A stretch of DNA of 64,000 bases from Terrimonas rubra (GCF_042686025.1 NZ_JBHUOZ010000003.1:1736001-1800000), one strand, 5' to 3'. Positions 16,003-25,136 are shown, counted from the stretch's first letter. The notes: a model not told the origin generated them from the letters alone. A program made the numbers and translations.

Positions 16003-16036
16003 GCTAATTATCAAATTACCAAATTATCTAATTAGC
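16003..16036. repeat. AT-rich dispersed repeat, copy 2
   Basis: Reads AGCTAATTATCAAATTACC followed by AAATTATCTAATTAG; resembles 5797-5836 and the inverse of 17301-17341. It abuts the 3' end of the Fe-S oxidoreductase gene. Confidence 0.45.
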
Positions 16037-16037
16037 T

Positions 16038-16757
16038 CTACCATCCGCTTGCCAGTACATCAGCAATATGCATGGTTTTTATATCCAGTCCCTTATTTTT
16101 CATTACTCCATCAATATGCATGAGACAGGAGAGATCGGTGGAAATAAGGTATTGTGCACCGGTTGCCTGGGCATTATCGGCTTTCTGATCGCCCATGGCC
16201 ACTGAAATGGGTTCAAATTTTACGGCAAAAGTACCACCAAAGCCACAGCAGGTTTCTACATCGTTCATCTCGGCCAGCTCCAATCCTTTTACGTTGGCCA
16301 GTAATTTGCGCGGCTCTTCTTTTATTTTACACTCCCGCAAACCGGCACAGCTATCGTGGTAAGTTGCGAGGCCGGGCAGGCTGGCGCCCAGGTTTTCGAT
16401 CTTCAATACATTCACCAGGAATTCGGAGAACTCGAACAATCTTTCGCCCAGTTTTTTTACCTCGTTATGCTGGGAGGAATTATCAAAAATCTTGGTATAA
16501 TAGTTCCGTACAAAGCCTACGCAGCTGGCGCTGGGGGCTACAATATAATCGCTGCCTTCAAAGTCTTTTACAAATTTGGCGCATACCTGTTTCGATTCTT
16601 CCCGGAAGCCCGCATTAAAAGCAGGCTGGCCGCAACAGGTCTGGTTGGTGTTATAGCTAACCGTACAACCCGCCTTCTCCAGCACTTTTACCATATTAAA
16701 GGCTGTAGAGGGATAAAGCTGGTCAACAAAACAGGGTATGAATAATTGTACGTTCAA
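16038..16757 (-). CDS. lutA: LutA/GlcF-type (Fe-S)-binding oxidoreductase subunit
   Basis: 239 residues containing two CCG domains: CCGQPAFNAG near residue 41 and CCGFGGTFAV near 170, each with an upstream Cys (FIPCFVDQLYPSTAF; DSCAGLREC). These ligate an Fe-S cluster in subunits of lactate or glycolate oxidation complexes. Usual partners LutB and LutC are not adjacent, so the complex must be completed elsewhere. Transcribed leftward after ribH. Confidence 0.85.
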   Translation of the reverse strand: MNVQLFIPCFVDQLYPSTAFNMVKVLEKAGCTVSYNTNQTCCGQPAFNAGFREESKQVCAKFVKDFEGSDYIVAPSASCVGFVRNYYTKIFDNSSQHNEVKKLGERLFEFSEFLVNVLKIENLGASLPGLATYHDSCAGLRECKIKEEPRKLLANVKGLELAEMNDVETCCGFGGTFAVKFEPISVAMGDQKADNAQATGAQYLISTDLSCLMHIDGVMKNKGLDIKTMHIADVLASGW

Positions 16758-16800
16758 ATTAAAAAAAGTAAAATTAAAAAGTAAGAACCGGTATGGCTTA

Positions 16801-17295
16801 TTAGTCTAAAGATACATTCAGCCCGATCATTTTTAAGGCAGTAATAGCGGCTTCCTCGCCTTTATGACCATGTTTACCCCCTATCCGCTCCAGGGCCTGC
16901 TGTTCATTATCTACCGTAAGTACCCCAAAAATAACAGGTACCGGTAAAGTAAGGTTTAGGTTTACCACCCCGTCGGTAACGGCTTTACATACATAATCAA
17001 AGTGAGGCGTATCGCCACGGATAACCGTGCCGATTGCAATAAAAGCATCGGGCCGCTGACCCAGGCCGGCGTTATCCCATATTTTTTTAATGGCAAAGGG
17101 CAGTTCAAAACTACCGGGCACCACTTTGGTAATAATATTGTCAATGCCGTTGGCGGCAAAAACACGTCGGGCGCCATTTTCCATCTCGTCAACAATGGTG
17201 GCATTCCATTCGGTTTTTACCAAAACAACACAGGCATCCTTTTTCAGAATGCCTGTATTAAGTTGTAATAGGTTACTATTGTTTACATCTGCCAT
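16801..17295 (-). CDS. ribH: 6,7-dimethyl-8-ribityllumazine synthase
   Basis: 164 residues, normal size. Penultimate step of riboflavin synthesis; assembles as a capsid-like oligomer. Seen: VKTEWNATIVDEM near residue 26, PGSFELPFA near 61, and the catalytic loop IRGDTPHFDYV with the conserved His near residue 97, then PVIFGVLTVDNEQQALER. No other rib genes adjacent. Confidence 0.96.
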   Translation of the reverse strand: MADVNNSNLLQLNTGILKKDACVVLVKTEWNATIVDEMENGARRVFAANGIDNIITKVVPGSFELPFAIKKIWDNAGLGQRPDAFIAIGTVIRGDTPHFDYVCKAVTDGVVNLNLTLPVPVIFGVLTVDNEQQALERIGGKHGHKGEEAAITALKMIGLNVSLD

Positions 17296-17300
17296 AACAG

Positions 17301-17341
17301 ATCATTAGGTAATTTGGTAATTAGATAATTTGCTAATTAAC
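17301..17341. repeat. AT-rich dispersed repeat, copy 3 (inverted)
   Basis: TTAGGTAATTTGGTAATTAG followed by ATAATTTGCTAATTAA; on the minus strand this resembles the copies at 5797-5836 and 16003-16036. Lies just upstream of ribH. Confidence 0.45.
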
Positions 17342-17409
17342 TTCCTGCCTGACAAAGCGTACACTGTGCCTCAACAATTACGATACACCCGGGAGAATAC
17401 TGACCATTG

Positions 17410-17472
17410 CCGAATAGCATTGATACAGTACAAGAGTGCGACGCAAGGAACGGTGATAGGAGTACTACAGCC
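17410..17472 (+). repeat. Dispersed repeat family B, copy 1
   Basis: Contains AATAGC, then GTGCGACGCAAGG and AGTACTACAG. The reverse complement of 33080-33140 carries the same blocks in the same order and similar spacing (AATAGC, GTGCGACGCAACGG, AGTACTACAG). Both copies are intergenic, suggesting a dispersed element. Confidence 0.5.
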
Positions 17473-17489
17473 GGTAAACTAAAAAAAAA

Positions 17490-18182
17490 TTAGTTTGCGT
17501 TGTACTCGCCTAACTGCGCCAGGTATTTATCTACCTCAAAACCCTGCTGGGTCATGGGGTATTTTTCCTTTAACTCTTTATACAGTTTAATAGCCTGGTC
17601 AGGTTTGTTTAAAATATGCTGGGCCAGGTAAGCTGCACTGAATAAAGCTTCGGCAGAAGCCTGTTTGTCCGCTTCAAAATGATGTGCCGCCTTGGTATAA
17701 TAGTCCAGGGCTTCGCTGCCTTTACCCAGGTCGCCATAAGCATCGCCTAATAATTTATAAGCGCGGGCCTGTATTTGTTTAGCGTCTGAACTGAATTTTT
17801 TAAGGTAGGTTACCGCCTTTTCGTTATCGTCCAGTTTAATATAACAGCTGCCGGCATAAAAATTGGCCATATTAGCCGCATCGGTACCGCTGTATTTAGA
17901 GATAATTTTTAAAAATCCCAGGTTCTGGCCATCGCCGTTCAGGGCAAGGTTAATAGAGTCCTGGCGGAAATAATCCTCGGCTTTGAACAGTTTGTCCATT
18001 GCTTCGGCCTCTTTCGGCTTTTTAAAGTAGTGGTTGTACACAAACCAGCCACCGCCTAAAACGATCACCAGTAAAAGAGCAATTGAGATTACTTTTGCAT
18101 TACGCTGCCAAAAATCTTTGGCCTTTATGATTACATCATCACCACCGGTTGCTTCCTGCACCACCTGTTTCTTGTCTGCCAT
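17490..18182 (-). CDS. Membrane-anchored tetratricopeptide protein
   Basis: 230 residues. A cytoplasmic N-terminus of about 28 residues, one membrane helix (about residues 32-50, VISIALLLVIVLGGGWFVYN), then TPR-like helical repeats from residue 60 to the end (ANFYAGSCYIKLDDNEKAVT, AYKLLGDAYGDLGKGSEALD, and a third). Resembles the YfgM-type family that assists envelope protein folding. Follows pdhA in the same direction with a 48-base gap. Confidence 0.75.
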   Translation of the reverse strand: MADKKQVVQEATGGDDVIIKAKDFWQRNAKVISIALLLVIVLGGGWFVYNHYFKKPKEAEAMDKLFKAEDYFRQDSINLALNGDGQNLGFLKIISKYSGTDAANMANFYAGSCYIKLDDNEKAVTYLKKFSSDAKQIQARAYKLLGDAYGDLGKGSEALDYYTKAAHHFEADKQASAEALFSAAYLAQHILNKPDQAIKLYKELKEKYPMTQQGFEVDKYLAQLGEYNAN

Positions 18183-18230
18183 TGTTAGTTTAAATTAATG
18201 TTGGAATGATTGCTTGTTGTTGTTTTGGTT

Positions 18231-19232
18231 TTAGTCAACGATGAACGGATAGTTCTGGTCCACATATACATCTTTTAAAACTTCGTCGTCGTTTGGCCAT
18301 GGGCTTTCTTCGGCAAATTTCACCGATTGGGCCACCACAGCGTCAATCCTGTCGTCGATAGCTTTAAGGTCTGCTTCTGTAGCAAAGTTCTCCTGTAAAA
18401 TAGTTGCTTTTACCAGAGAAATAGGGTCACGGTCTTTGTACTCGTCCACCTCTTCTTTGGTACGGTATTTTTGCGGATCACTGATAGAGTGACCTTTATA
18501 ACGGTATGTTTTAATTTCCAGTAAAGTAGGTCCGTTGCCTTCACGGGCTCTTTTTACCGCGCGGCTCACGCCTTCATGTACGGTTTCGGAGCTCATACCG
18601 TCCAGTTGATCGGCAGGCATTTCGTAAGCGTCGGCCAGTTTATAAATATCAATTACGTTAGAAGTACGTTCAATGGAAGTACCCATAGCGTAGTTATTAT
18701 TCTCGCAAATAAAGATAACCGGCAGTTTCCATAACATGGCCAGGTTAAAGGTTTCGTGCAAAATACCCTGGCGGGCAGCACCATCGCCAAAAAAGCAAAG
18801 TACCACATTATCCGTACCACGGTATTTTTCAGCAAAAGCCAGGCCGGCACCGGTACCAATTTGTGCACCTACAATACCATGGCCTCCGTAAAAGTTTTCT
18901 TTTTTACCAAAAAAGTGCATACTGCCACCCTTGCCTTTTGCACAACCGGTAGCCTTACCATATAACTCGGCCATACAGCTGTCGGCCGACATTCCTTTGG
19001 CCAAAGCCAGTCCGTGGTCACGGTAAGCGGTAATAAACAGGTCTTCGGCACGTGTTGCAGTCATACATCCGGCAGCAATGGCTTCCTGCCCTACATAGGC
19101 GTGGAAAAAACCACGGATCTTACCATCCATTTTGTATTTCTCTTCTGCTGTCAACTCAAACTGGCGAATCAATTGCATTAACTCGTACCAGTACAAATAA
19201 GTCTCTTTTGAAAATTTAGTAGCCACCGGCAT
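18231..19232 (-). CDS. pdhA: Pyruvate dehydrogenase E1 component, alpha subunit
   Basis: 333 residues from the ATG at 19232 (MPVATKFSKETYLYW). A longer reading frame starts at 19322 but its extension contains the likely promoter, so the shorter start is preferred. Thiamine diphosphate motif GDGAARQGILHETFNLAM near residue 155 continues to ENNNYAMGT; the loop YRYKGHSISDP near 255 is also conserved. The beta subunit is not adjacent. Confidence 0.95.
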   Translation of the reverse strand: MPVATKFSKETYLYWYELMQLIRQFELTAEEKYKMDGKIRGFFHAYVGQEAIAAGCMTATRAEDLFITAYRDHGLALAKGMSADSCMAELYGKATGCAKGKGGSMHFFGKKENFYGGHGIVGAQIGTGAGLAFAEKYRGTDNVVLCFFGDGAARQGILHETFNLAMLWKLPVIFICENNNYAMGTSIERTSNVIDIYKLADAYEMPADQLDGMSSETVHEGVSRAVKRAREGNGPTLLEIKTYRYKGHSISDPQKYRTKEEVDEYKDRDPISLVKATILQENFATEADLKAIDDRIDAVVAQSVKFAEESPWPNDDEVLKDVYVDQNYPFIVD

Positions 19233-19269
19233 TAATTTTTTTGAGGGTTTATACCTTTTAAACGGGAAG

Positions 19270-19277
19270 CAAAAATA
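19270..19277 (-). promoter_or_regulatory. pdhA promoter
   Basis: Minus-strand TATTTTTG fits TAnnTTTG, 38 bases before the preferred ATG at 19232. It supports choosing the shorter PdhA start. Confidence 0.45.
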
Positions 19278-19322
19278 AGGGAAACAATGCAAATTAAACA
19301 GTGGATTTTCTATGGCCGTCAT

Positions 19323-19639
19323 TTACTGTCAGCCGGGGTGTTTTTCAGGTAGTTACCGACGTCCGGTTCCCTGGTTAATCTGCTCTTGCGACGCTCCGTT
19401 GGACTGTGGTTCCCTGGTCGGCTTTTTTGTATGATCTCCCGGCAAGAACCGTATTTACTGTTAACTTAACATATCTGCTATATCATTAATTTTTACAACA
19501 CGTATATTTGCAGCTTTACTGCCTGCCGTTATTACTGATATATTTACAGATGAACAGTTCAGCGAAGTAACTGTTACTCCATATATATTGTCTTGTTGTT
19601 GTAACGTCATACAGAACTGACGATTAAAATTTTCCTGAT
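19323..19639. other. Intergenic region between divergent pdhA and cystathionine beta-synthase
   Basis: No gene seen. It holds an 11-base direct repeat GGTTCCCTGGT at 19365-19375 and 19408-19418, and a -7-like element TATATTTG at 19503-19510 that could start transcription of the synthase gene with a leader of about 125 bases. Confidence 0.5.
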
Positions 19640-21001
19640 ATGGATATTAAGAATAACATTTTAGAAACAATTGGTAACACCCCGTTAATACGTTTAAATA
19701 AAATAACCAGGGACCTGCCCTGCCAGGTAGTGGCCAAGGTGGATTATTTTAACCCCGGTAACAGCATTAAAGACCGTATGGCCCTGAAAATGCTGGAAGT
19801 GGCGGAAGCGGAAGGAAAATTAAAACCCGGCGGTACCATTATTGAGTGCACCAGTGGTAATACCGGCATGGGCCTGGCCCTGGCTGCCGTGGTAAAAGGC
19901 TACAAATGTATTTTTGTAACCACCGATAAACAGTCCAAAGAAAAAGCGGATATTTTAAAGGCCGTGGGCGCCGAGGTAATTGTATGCCCTGCCAATGTGG
20001 CTCCCGATGATCCTAAAAGTTATTACAGTGTGGCCAAAAGACTGGCTAAGGAAGTTCCCAACTCCTACCATTTTAACCAGTATGATAACCTGGCCAACCG
20101 CCTGGCACATTACGAAACCACGGGGCCTGAGATCTGGGAACAGACCGAAGGTAAGATAACCCACCTGGTTTGTACTGCCGGAACCGGTGGTACGGTGACC
20201 GGTACAGCGCAATTTTTAAAAGAAAAGAATAAGGATATACAAATCTGGGCCATAGATGTTTATGGATCCTTATTAACTAAATATTTTAATACGGGTGAAA
20301 TAGACGAGAACGAAGTATACCCCTATATCAGTGAGGGTTTTGGCGAGGATTTTATCCCGGCCAATTATGATATGAGCGTGATAGATAAGTTTGAGCAGGT
20401 AACCGATAAGGACGGTGCAGTGATGGCCCGCAAGCTGGCCAAGGAGGAAGGGTTGTTCTGCGGTTATAGCGCCGGCAGTTGTATCCAGGGCCTGATGCAG
20501 TTAAAAGGCAGCCTGAAGCCGGACGACCTGGTAGTATGTATTTTCCATGATCATGGCAGCCGGTATGTAGGTAAAATATACAATGACCAGTGGATGATGG
20601 AACGCGGCTTTTTGGACGTAAAATCCTTCAAGGACATTGTAAACGGCCGCCCCAGCACGCAAAAACTGATCACCATTCACCCGCAGGACCCTGTTTCGAA
20701 AGCGGTGGAATTAATGAAAACCTACGATATTGAGCATATCCCGGTATTTGACAATGGCCAGGTAAGCGGCGCTATCAGTGAGAGCGGGCTGTTTCAGAAG
20801 GTATTTTCCAATGCCGATATCAAGAATGAAACGGTGGCTAAAGTAATGGAGCCGGCCTTCCCTATTGTTGATTTTTTAACCCCTGTAGAGAAGCTTAAAA
20901 CATTGATCACCAAAGAAAACGGTGCTGTTTTAGGTAAGGACGATGCCGGCAATTATCATATTATTACCAAATATGATGTGATTCAGGCCCTGGGGAGTTG
21001 A
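19640..21001 (+). CDS. Cystathionine beta-synthase (PLP enzyme with CBS domains)
   Basis: 453 residues. Residues 1-320 are the type II PLP fold: PGNSIKDRMALK with the Schiff-base Lys44, TSGNTGMGLA near 71, GTGGTVTGTA near 178. Residues about 340-450 are a pair of CBS domains (TIHPQDPVSKAVELM; VDFLTPVEKLKTLI) that would sense an adenosyl ligand. No N-terminal haem domain, as in other bacterial forms. Joins serine and homocysteine to cystathionine; a cysteine synthase role cannot be excluded. Confidence 0.9.
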   Translation: MDIKNNILETIGNTPLIRLNKITRDLPCQVVAKVDYFNPGNSIKDRMALKMLEVAEAEGKLKPGGTIIECTSGNTGMGLALAAVVKGYKCIFVTTDKQSKEKADILKAVGAEVIVCPANVAPDDPKSYYSVAKRLAKEVPNSYHFNQYDNLANRLAHYETTGPEIWEQTEGKITHLVCTAGTGGTVTGTAQFLKEKNKDIQIWAIDVYGSLLTKYFNTGEIDENEVYPYISEGFGEDFIPANYDMSVIDKFEQVTDKDGAVMARKLAKEEGLFCGYSAGSCIQGLMQLKGSLKPDDLVVCIFHDHGSRYVGKIYNDQWMMERGFLDVKSFKDIVNGRPSTQKLITIHPQDPVSKAVELMKTYDIEHIPVFDNGQVSGAISESGLFQKVFSNADIKNETVAKVMEPAFPIVDFLTPVEKLKTLITKENGAVLGKDDAGNYHIITKYDVIQALGS

Positions 21002-21041
21002 TGCGGTGTATAGATTATAGTAGTTAGACTTTAGTATTGAG

Positions 21042-21080
21042 AATAAAATAAAAGCGGCCATGGGCCGCTTTTATTTTATT
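21042..21080. terminator. Strong bidirectional terminator
   Basis: An 18-bp perfect stem: AATAAAATAAAAGCGGCC (21042-21059) pairs with GGCCGCTTTTATTTTATT (21063-21080), loop ATG. T-runs on both strands. It ends the cystathionine beta-synthase transcript. Confidence 0.9.
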
Positions 21081-21268
21081 GTTGTTGACTCCAATACCCC
21101 ATCTGTGTTATTTTTTTTACCGGAACGGGTATAGAAATTGACTGAAATAATTGGGGCATGTACCGCAAATCCCGAAAAACCGGAACGGTAAAAACTGCAG
21201 TATTTACCGCTAATCCCCTGTTCGGGCAGGCCGTAAAGGGTTAAAAAGGCCTGTGCAAACGGTTGCAT

Positions 21269-21892
21269 AAAGTGTTTTTCGTATAATTACTATATTAAAT
21301 ACCTGTAAATCCACATATGATAAAAGTCATTTTACGCACCTGTACAGCAAATACCGATGCTTAAAAATTAAGCAATAATGCTCTATATTTATTTGCACCG
21401 GCATACTACTTTTGTGGTAGAAGTTGATTGATCGCTGATCAATCTTTGTAAAATCCAATATAACGTGAATTAACCGTCCATCATCCTATTTTAAAATTTG
21501 TCCAAGTAAATCCTTTTAAAACCAATACAAAAATCCAGTATCAGTCAACTTCTTATTTTTTTGTTTTGTGTTTTGATGAAATGAGCCTCTTATAAAATCC
21601 GACTTCCCGAGAACCTGTACCCAATTATCCTTTTGCAATTCCACGAATTCAATCCTCTGAACCGACCCGTTTTTTAGAAACCAACCGTCCATTGGTAAGC
21701 CGCATTAAGTCCGCCAATCCATTGATAAAACTAGCATCCAAGTCTTTAAGACAAACCATATTTATCCAACATCACCGTGATCCAAAGATCCATGAAAAGA
21801 GTTTAATATCCGGAACCCTCCTGCCGAACGCTGTTTGGCAGGGGGCGCGGTGATTTTTAGCCCTATTGATACTTATTATTGTAATTTGCCGT
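21269..21892. other. 624-base region without a convincing gene; hairpins and a promoter-like element
   Basis: A -7-like element TACTTTTG is at 21407-21414. Soon after, GATTGATC-GCT-GATCAATC (21428-21446) is a perfect 8-bp hairpin. The right end contains CTGCCGAAC-GCT-GTTTGGCAG (about 21820-21840), a 9-bp hairpin with one G-T pair, directly before the metal-receptor gene. Neither hairpin has the loop or box motifs of a cobalamin riboswitch that I would recognise. The plus strand between is rich in pyrimidines and stop codons. It may be a long leader or an unknown small RNA. Confidence 0.35.
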
Positions 21893-22681
21893 ATGATTCC
21901 GGTCACCGATCAGCTACAAAGGCAGGTACAACTATCCCAACCTCCCCAACGAATAATTTCCACGGTTCCTTCGCAAACCGAATTACTCTACAGCCTTGGC
22001 CTGGAACAACAGGTAACAGGTATTACCAAATTTTGTGTACATCCCCCGCACTGGAAAAAAACAAAGACCATTATCGGCGGCACTAAAAATTTACACCTGG
22101 ATAAAATAAAGGCCCTGGCCCCCGACCTGGTTATAGCCAATAAAGAAGAGAACCTGGAAACGGAGATCAACGAACTGGCAAAAGACTTTCCCGTTTTTGT
22201 GAGCGATGTAACCAACCTGCCATCGGCCCTGGATATGATAGAAAGCGTCGGGAGGCTGACAGGTACGGCAGAAAAGGCAACAGCACTCATAGATACCATC
22301 ACAACAGGTTTCAATAAAATGGACACAATCGTCCTGCCCAAACGTACCGCTTACCTGATCTGGCAGGAACCTTATATGACCGTTGGAGGTGATACTTTTA
22401 TTCATGATATGTTGCAGCGTTGCGGTTGTATCAATGTATTTGCCAACAGCCTGCGCTACCCCCAAACCACTATTGCCGAACTGCAGTCATTAGAGGTGGA
22501 ATTATTATTACTCTCCACCGAGCCCTACCCTTTTCAGCAAAAACATGTAAACGCTTTACAAACCCTGTTACCCGGAACCACCATTGCCCTGGTGGACGGG
22601 GAATATTTTAGCTGGTATGGCAGCCGCCTTTGTGCAGCGCCTGCCTACTTTACCCAATTACTTGCACAACTTAGCCGCTAA
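21893..22681 (+). CDS. Helical-backbone metal receptor (BtuF-like binding protein)
   Basis: 262 residues from ATG 21893 (MIPVTDQLQRQV); a start 27 bases earlier adds only hydrophobic codons. Two-lobed substrate-binding fold of vitamin B12 or iron-siderophore receptors: RIISTVPSQTELLYSLGLE near residue 22, IKALAPDLVIANKEEN near 77, and PYMTVGGDTFIHDML near 160. No signal peptide or lipobox, so it may be cytoplasmic or use an unrecognised export route. No transporter genes adjacent; ligand uncertain. Confidence 0.8.
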   Translation: MIPVTDQLQRQVQLSQPPQRIISTVPSQTELLYSLGLEQQVTGITKFCVHPPHWKKTKTIIGGTKNLHLDKIKALAPDLVIANKEENLETEINELAKDFPVFVSDVTNLPSALDMIESVGRLTGTAEKATALIDTITTGFNKMDTIVLPKRTAYLIWQEPYMTVGGDTFIHDMLQRCGCINVFANSLRYPQTTIAELQSLEVELLLLSTEPYPFQQKHVNALQTLLPGTTIALVDGEYFSWYGSRLCAAPAYFTQLLAQLSR

Positions 22682-22687
22682 TAGTAT

Positions 22688-22695
22688 TACATTTG
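22688..22695 (+). promoter_or_regulatory. Promoter-like element before the kinase-fold gene
   Basis: TACATTTG matches TAnnTTTG, 47 bases before the ATG at 22743 and just after the stop codon of the metal-receptor gene. Confidence 0.45.
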
Positions 22696-22742
22696 AGATA
22701 CAGCAGTTTTACTTTTAATCTTCCTGTTGCTGTACTGATATT

Positions 22743-23849
22743 ATGAGCTTTTTAGAGAATAAAAATAACCTGGAACTGCTGGAAAGTGACAAACCCTCAC
22801 GCAAGAAAAAGTTGTATGCGGTTGGAGAAAAGTTACAGGCTTACCTGAAACACAATGGCCGCGAAGTAACCCTGCCTATTGCCCATAAAGACCTGCTGAA
22901 TTTTACCTGGTCCATCCCCATTAAAGATAAAGACGGTAAGCCCACCCATTGGGAAAAAGCTATTTATGATACCCCTGAATGGAATTACCTGCGTGAAGGC
23001 CTGGTACATATTTATGCCATTTTAAAAACCGAGGGCGACCTTAGTTTTATTGACCAGCTGGATGTGGCCCGTATTGACTATTGTACTTTTGGTAACTCCC
23101 TGCCTTTCCGCATAAGGATCGTGAATAAGTTCAATGCCAACTACGACCATTATTATATTAAACTGAATGATGCTTCGCGTATTTACGGCCTGGAGCTGGA
23201 ACATATTTTATCGCCTAACCGTATTACCTATTTTACCCACGGCAATACCCTGGTAGAGGAACATATACCGGGCCTGCCCGGCGACGTGTTTACCGAACAT
23301 ACCTTACATAAACCGGAGACCAATAAAACCAGGCTGGCAAAAGAGTTTGTCAAGTTTAATGAACGTTGTTTTGTACGCCTGCTGGGCGATATGCGCAGCT
23401 ATAATTTTGTGATAGATATTACCCCCGATATAGAGGATTACCAGTACCGTATCCGCGCCATTGATTTTGACCAGCAGTGTTACGAAGGCCGTAAGAATAT
23501 GTACCTGCCACAGTTTTTTAAAGAGAATTACCCCTTGGTACAAACCACCCTGTCACAGTTAAACAAGGAGTCCATTGAACAATACCAGGCCGAGGAAAAA
23601 TCGGCCATGGCCTTCCGGGTAGCCAATTCCAGGTACCGGTTAATGGAACTGCTAAATATTATGGCAGTGGATGAAATAGCGCCGCCGGAAAAAGTGGAAC
23701 AGCTGAAACATGAACTGAACGAGCATTTTAATACCAACATTTTTTCCCGTTGTAAAACCATGGGGCAGTTGTTAAAAGTACAACTGAAGAAAACATTAAG
23801 AGAGAATTTGCTGCTGATACAGGAGAAGACGAGGAGGTTGAAGAAGTAG
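22743..23849 (+). CDS. Hypothetical protein with atypical kinase fold
   Basis: 368 residues, soluble. From residue 120 the order of short motifs mirrors a protein/small-molecule kinase: a beta-strand Lys (HYYIKLND, Lys140), a helix Glu (GLELEHIL, 151-153), a hinge (NTLVEEHIPGLPG, 168-180), a catalytic-loop-like GDMRSYNFVID (215-225) with Asp216 and Asn221, and a metal-site-like AIDFDQQ with Asp241/243. The glycine-rich loop is not obvious. Members occur in Bacteroidota as hypothetical proteins. Whether it phosphorylates anything is unknown. The N-terminal 100 residues are unassigned. Confidence 0.6.
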   Translation: MSFLENKNNLELLESDKPSRKKKLYAVGEKLQAYLKHNGREVTLPIAHKDLLNFTWSIPIKDKDGKPTHWEKAIYDTPEWNYLREGLVHIYAILKTEGDLSFIDQLDVARIDYCTFGNSLPFRIRIVNKFNANYDHYYIKLNDASRIYGLELEHILSPNRITYFTHGNTLVEEHIPGLPGDVFTEHTLHKPETNKTRLAKEFVKFNERCFVRLLGDMRSYNFVIDITPDIEDYQYRIRAIDFDQQCYEGRKNMYLPQFFKENYPLVQTTLSQLNKESIEQYQAEEKSAMAFRVANSRYRLMELLNIMAVDEIAPPEKVEQLKHELNEHFNTNIFSRCKTMGQLLKVQLKKTLRENLLLIQEKTRRLKK

Positions 23850-23983
23850 AGGGGTTTAATTAATAATTAAGAATGAAGAATTAATAATTGTTTCCTTTGA
23901 TCAGCGTTTCTGTCTTGTACCACAGAAATTATTATAAAGTAAGAGTATAGTATTACAGCGTTTTACAGCAGATGAGGAGCCAC

Positions 23984-24002
23984 GGTTCGTGTCCCACGAA
24001 CC
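23984..24002. repeat. Hairpin GGTTCGTG-TCC-CACGAACC
   Basis: Perfect 8-bp stem with 3-base loop in the gap between the kinase-fold gene and the DNA repair operon, immediately left of a REP-like repeat. No T-run follows, so it is not a clear terminator. Confidence 0.5.
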
Positions 24003-24012
24003 ATAAAATGAT

Positions 24013-24036
24013 GTCACCTCGACGAAGGAGAGGTCT
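24013..24036 (+). repeat. Dispersed REP-like repeat, copy 2
   Basis: Begins GTCAC, contains CTCGACGA and ends AGGAGAGGTCT; 22 of 24 positions agree with the minus strand of 5723-5746. Imperfectly self-complementary (ACCTC and GAGGT), so it can form a hairpin. Confidence 0.6.
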
Positions 24037-24131
24037 TATCCAATTGAGCATATGATTTAATTCGTGGACTTGGACCATTGGAGCCGGCTCTTTCAAACAT
24101 TCGGTATAGCTTTTGCCTTGTATACAGTAAT

Positions 24132-25136
24132 ATGATCAGATTTACGCCGCATGGTATTTATTGTGTTCCGGGGAATTTTTATATAGATCCCTGGTTGCCG
24201 GTGGATATGGCCGTTATTACGCATGGTCATGCCGATCATGCCCGGCAGGGAATGCAAAAATACCTCTGCCACCAGGATACGGTGCCTGTTTTAAAAGCCA
24301 GGATCGGCGACGCCATTAACGTACAGGGAGTGGCGTACCATGAAACGATACATATAAATGGTGTACAAGTTTCCTTGCATCCCGCAGGTCATATTATTGG
24401 CTCGGCCCAGGTAAGGCTGGAATATGAGGGAAGGGTTACCGTAATTTCAGGAGATTATAAAGTACAGGATGATGGCATTACTCCGCCTTTTGAACTGGTA
24501 AAATGCCATGAGTTTGTATCAGAGAGTACTTTCGGCTTACCCATTTACAACTGGTTACCGGTTGCCGAACAAAATAAACAATTACAGGATTGGGTTTTAC
24601 AAAAACAGGCCAATGGAAAGAACTCGGTACTGGTGGGTTATTCTTTAGGAAAAGCACAAAGAATTATGAAGGCGCTGGAAGGCGTTGGTACATTACATGT
24701 TCATTATTCCATTGGCAAACTGAACCAGGCATACGAAAGTGCCGGTGTCCGTTTACCCGCATACGAGGTAATTGACCTGAAGGAAAATATAAAACACCTG
24801 GATAAGGGCATCGTGATTGTTCCACCCTCTTTATCGGATGCTCCTTCCCTGCGCAAAATTCCCCATATAGCAACTGCTATCTGTTCGGGCTGGATGCAGG
24901 TACGTGGCGCCAGGCGCTGGCGTAGTGCCGATGCCGGCTTTGCCATCAGTGATCATGCGGACTGGACAGGGTTGATTGAGGTGATCAAAGCCACCGGTGC
25001 AGAGAAAGTATATATCACACATGGACAAACAGCTGTTTTTACCAAATACCTGAATGAAACAGGCATTCATGCCGAGGAAGTACAAACCGAATTTGGTTCG
25101 GAAGAGCCGGTAACTGACAACACGCTACCCGAATGA
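24132..25136 (+). CDS. Ligase-associated DNA exonuclease (metallo-beta-lactamase fold)
   Basis: 334 residues from ATG 24132 (MIRFTPHGIYCVPGNFYIDP); an earlier in-frame ATG at 24078 adds a poor N-terminus. MBL/beta-CASP nuclease related to mRNA 3'-end processing factors: metal motif THGHADHA, then HPAGHIIGSAQV and SGDYKV. In this operon type the enzyme is a DNA exonuclease serving the ligase and helicase encoded next. Overlaps the ligase start by 4 bases (ATGA). Confidence 0.92.
   Translation: MIRFTPHGIYCVPGNFYIDPWLPVDMAVITHGHADHARQGMQKYLCHQDTVPVLKARIGDAINVQGVAYHETIHINGVQVSLHPAGHIIGSAQVRLEYEGRVTVISGDYKVQDDGITPPFELVKCHEFVSESTFGLPIYNWLPVAEQNKQLQDWVLQKQANGKNSVLVGYSLGKAQRIMKALEGVGTLHVHYSIGKLNQAYESAGVRLPAYEVIDLKENIKHLDKGIVIVPPSLSDAPSLRKIPHIATAICSGWMQVRGARRWRSADAGFAISDHADWTGLIEVIKATGAEKVYITHGQTAVFTKYLNETGIHAEEVQTEFGSEEPVTDNTLPE

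Noticed and set aside
21071..21268. Leftward 65-codon ORF after the cystathionine beta-synthase gene
   Set aside because: Its 3' end lies in the bidirectional terminator at 21042-21080 and the product has no recognisable features; could be a short decayed fragment but not supportable.
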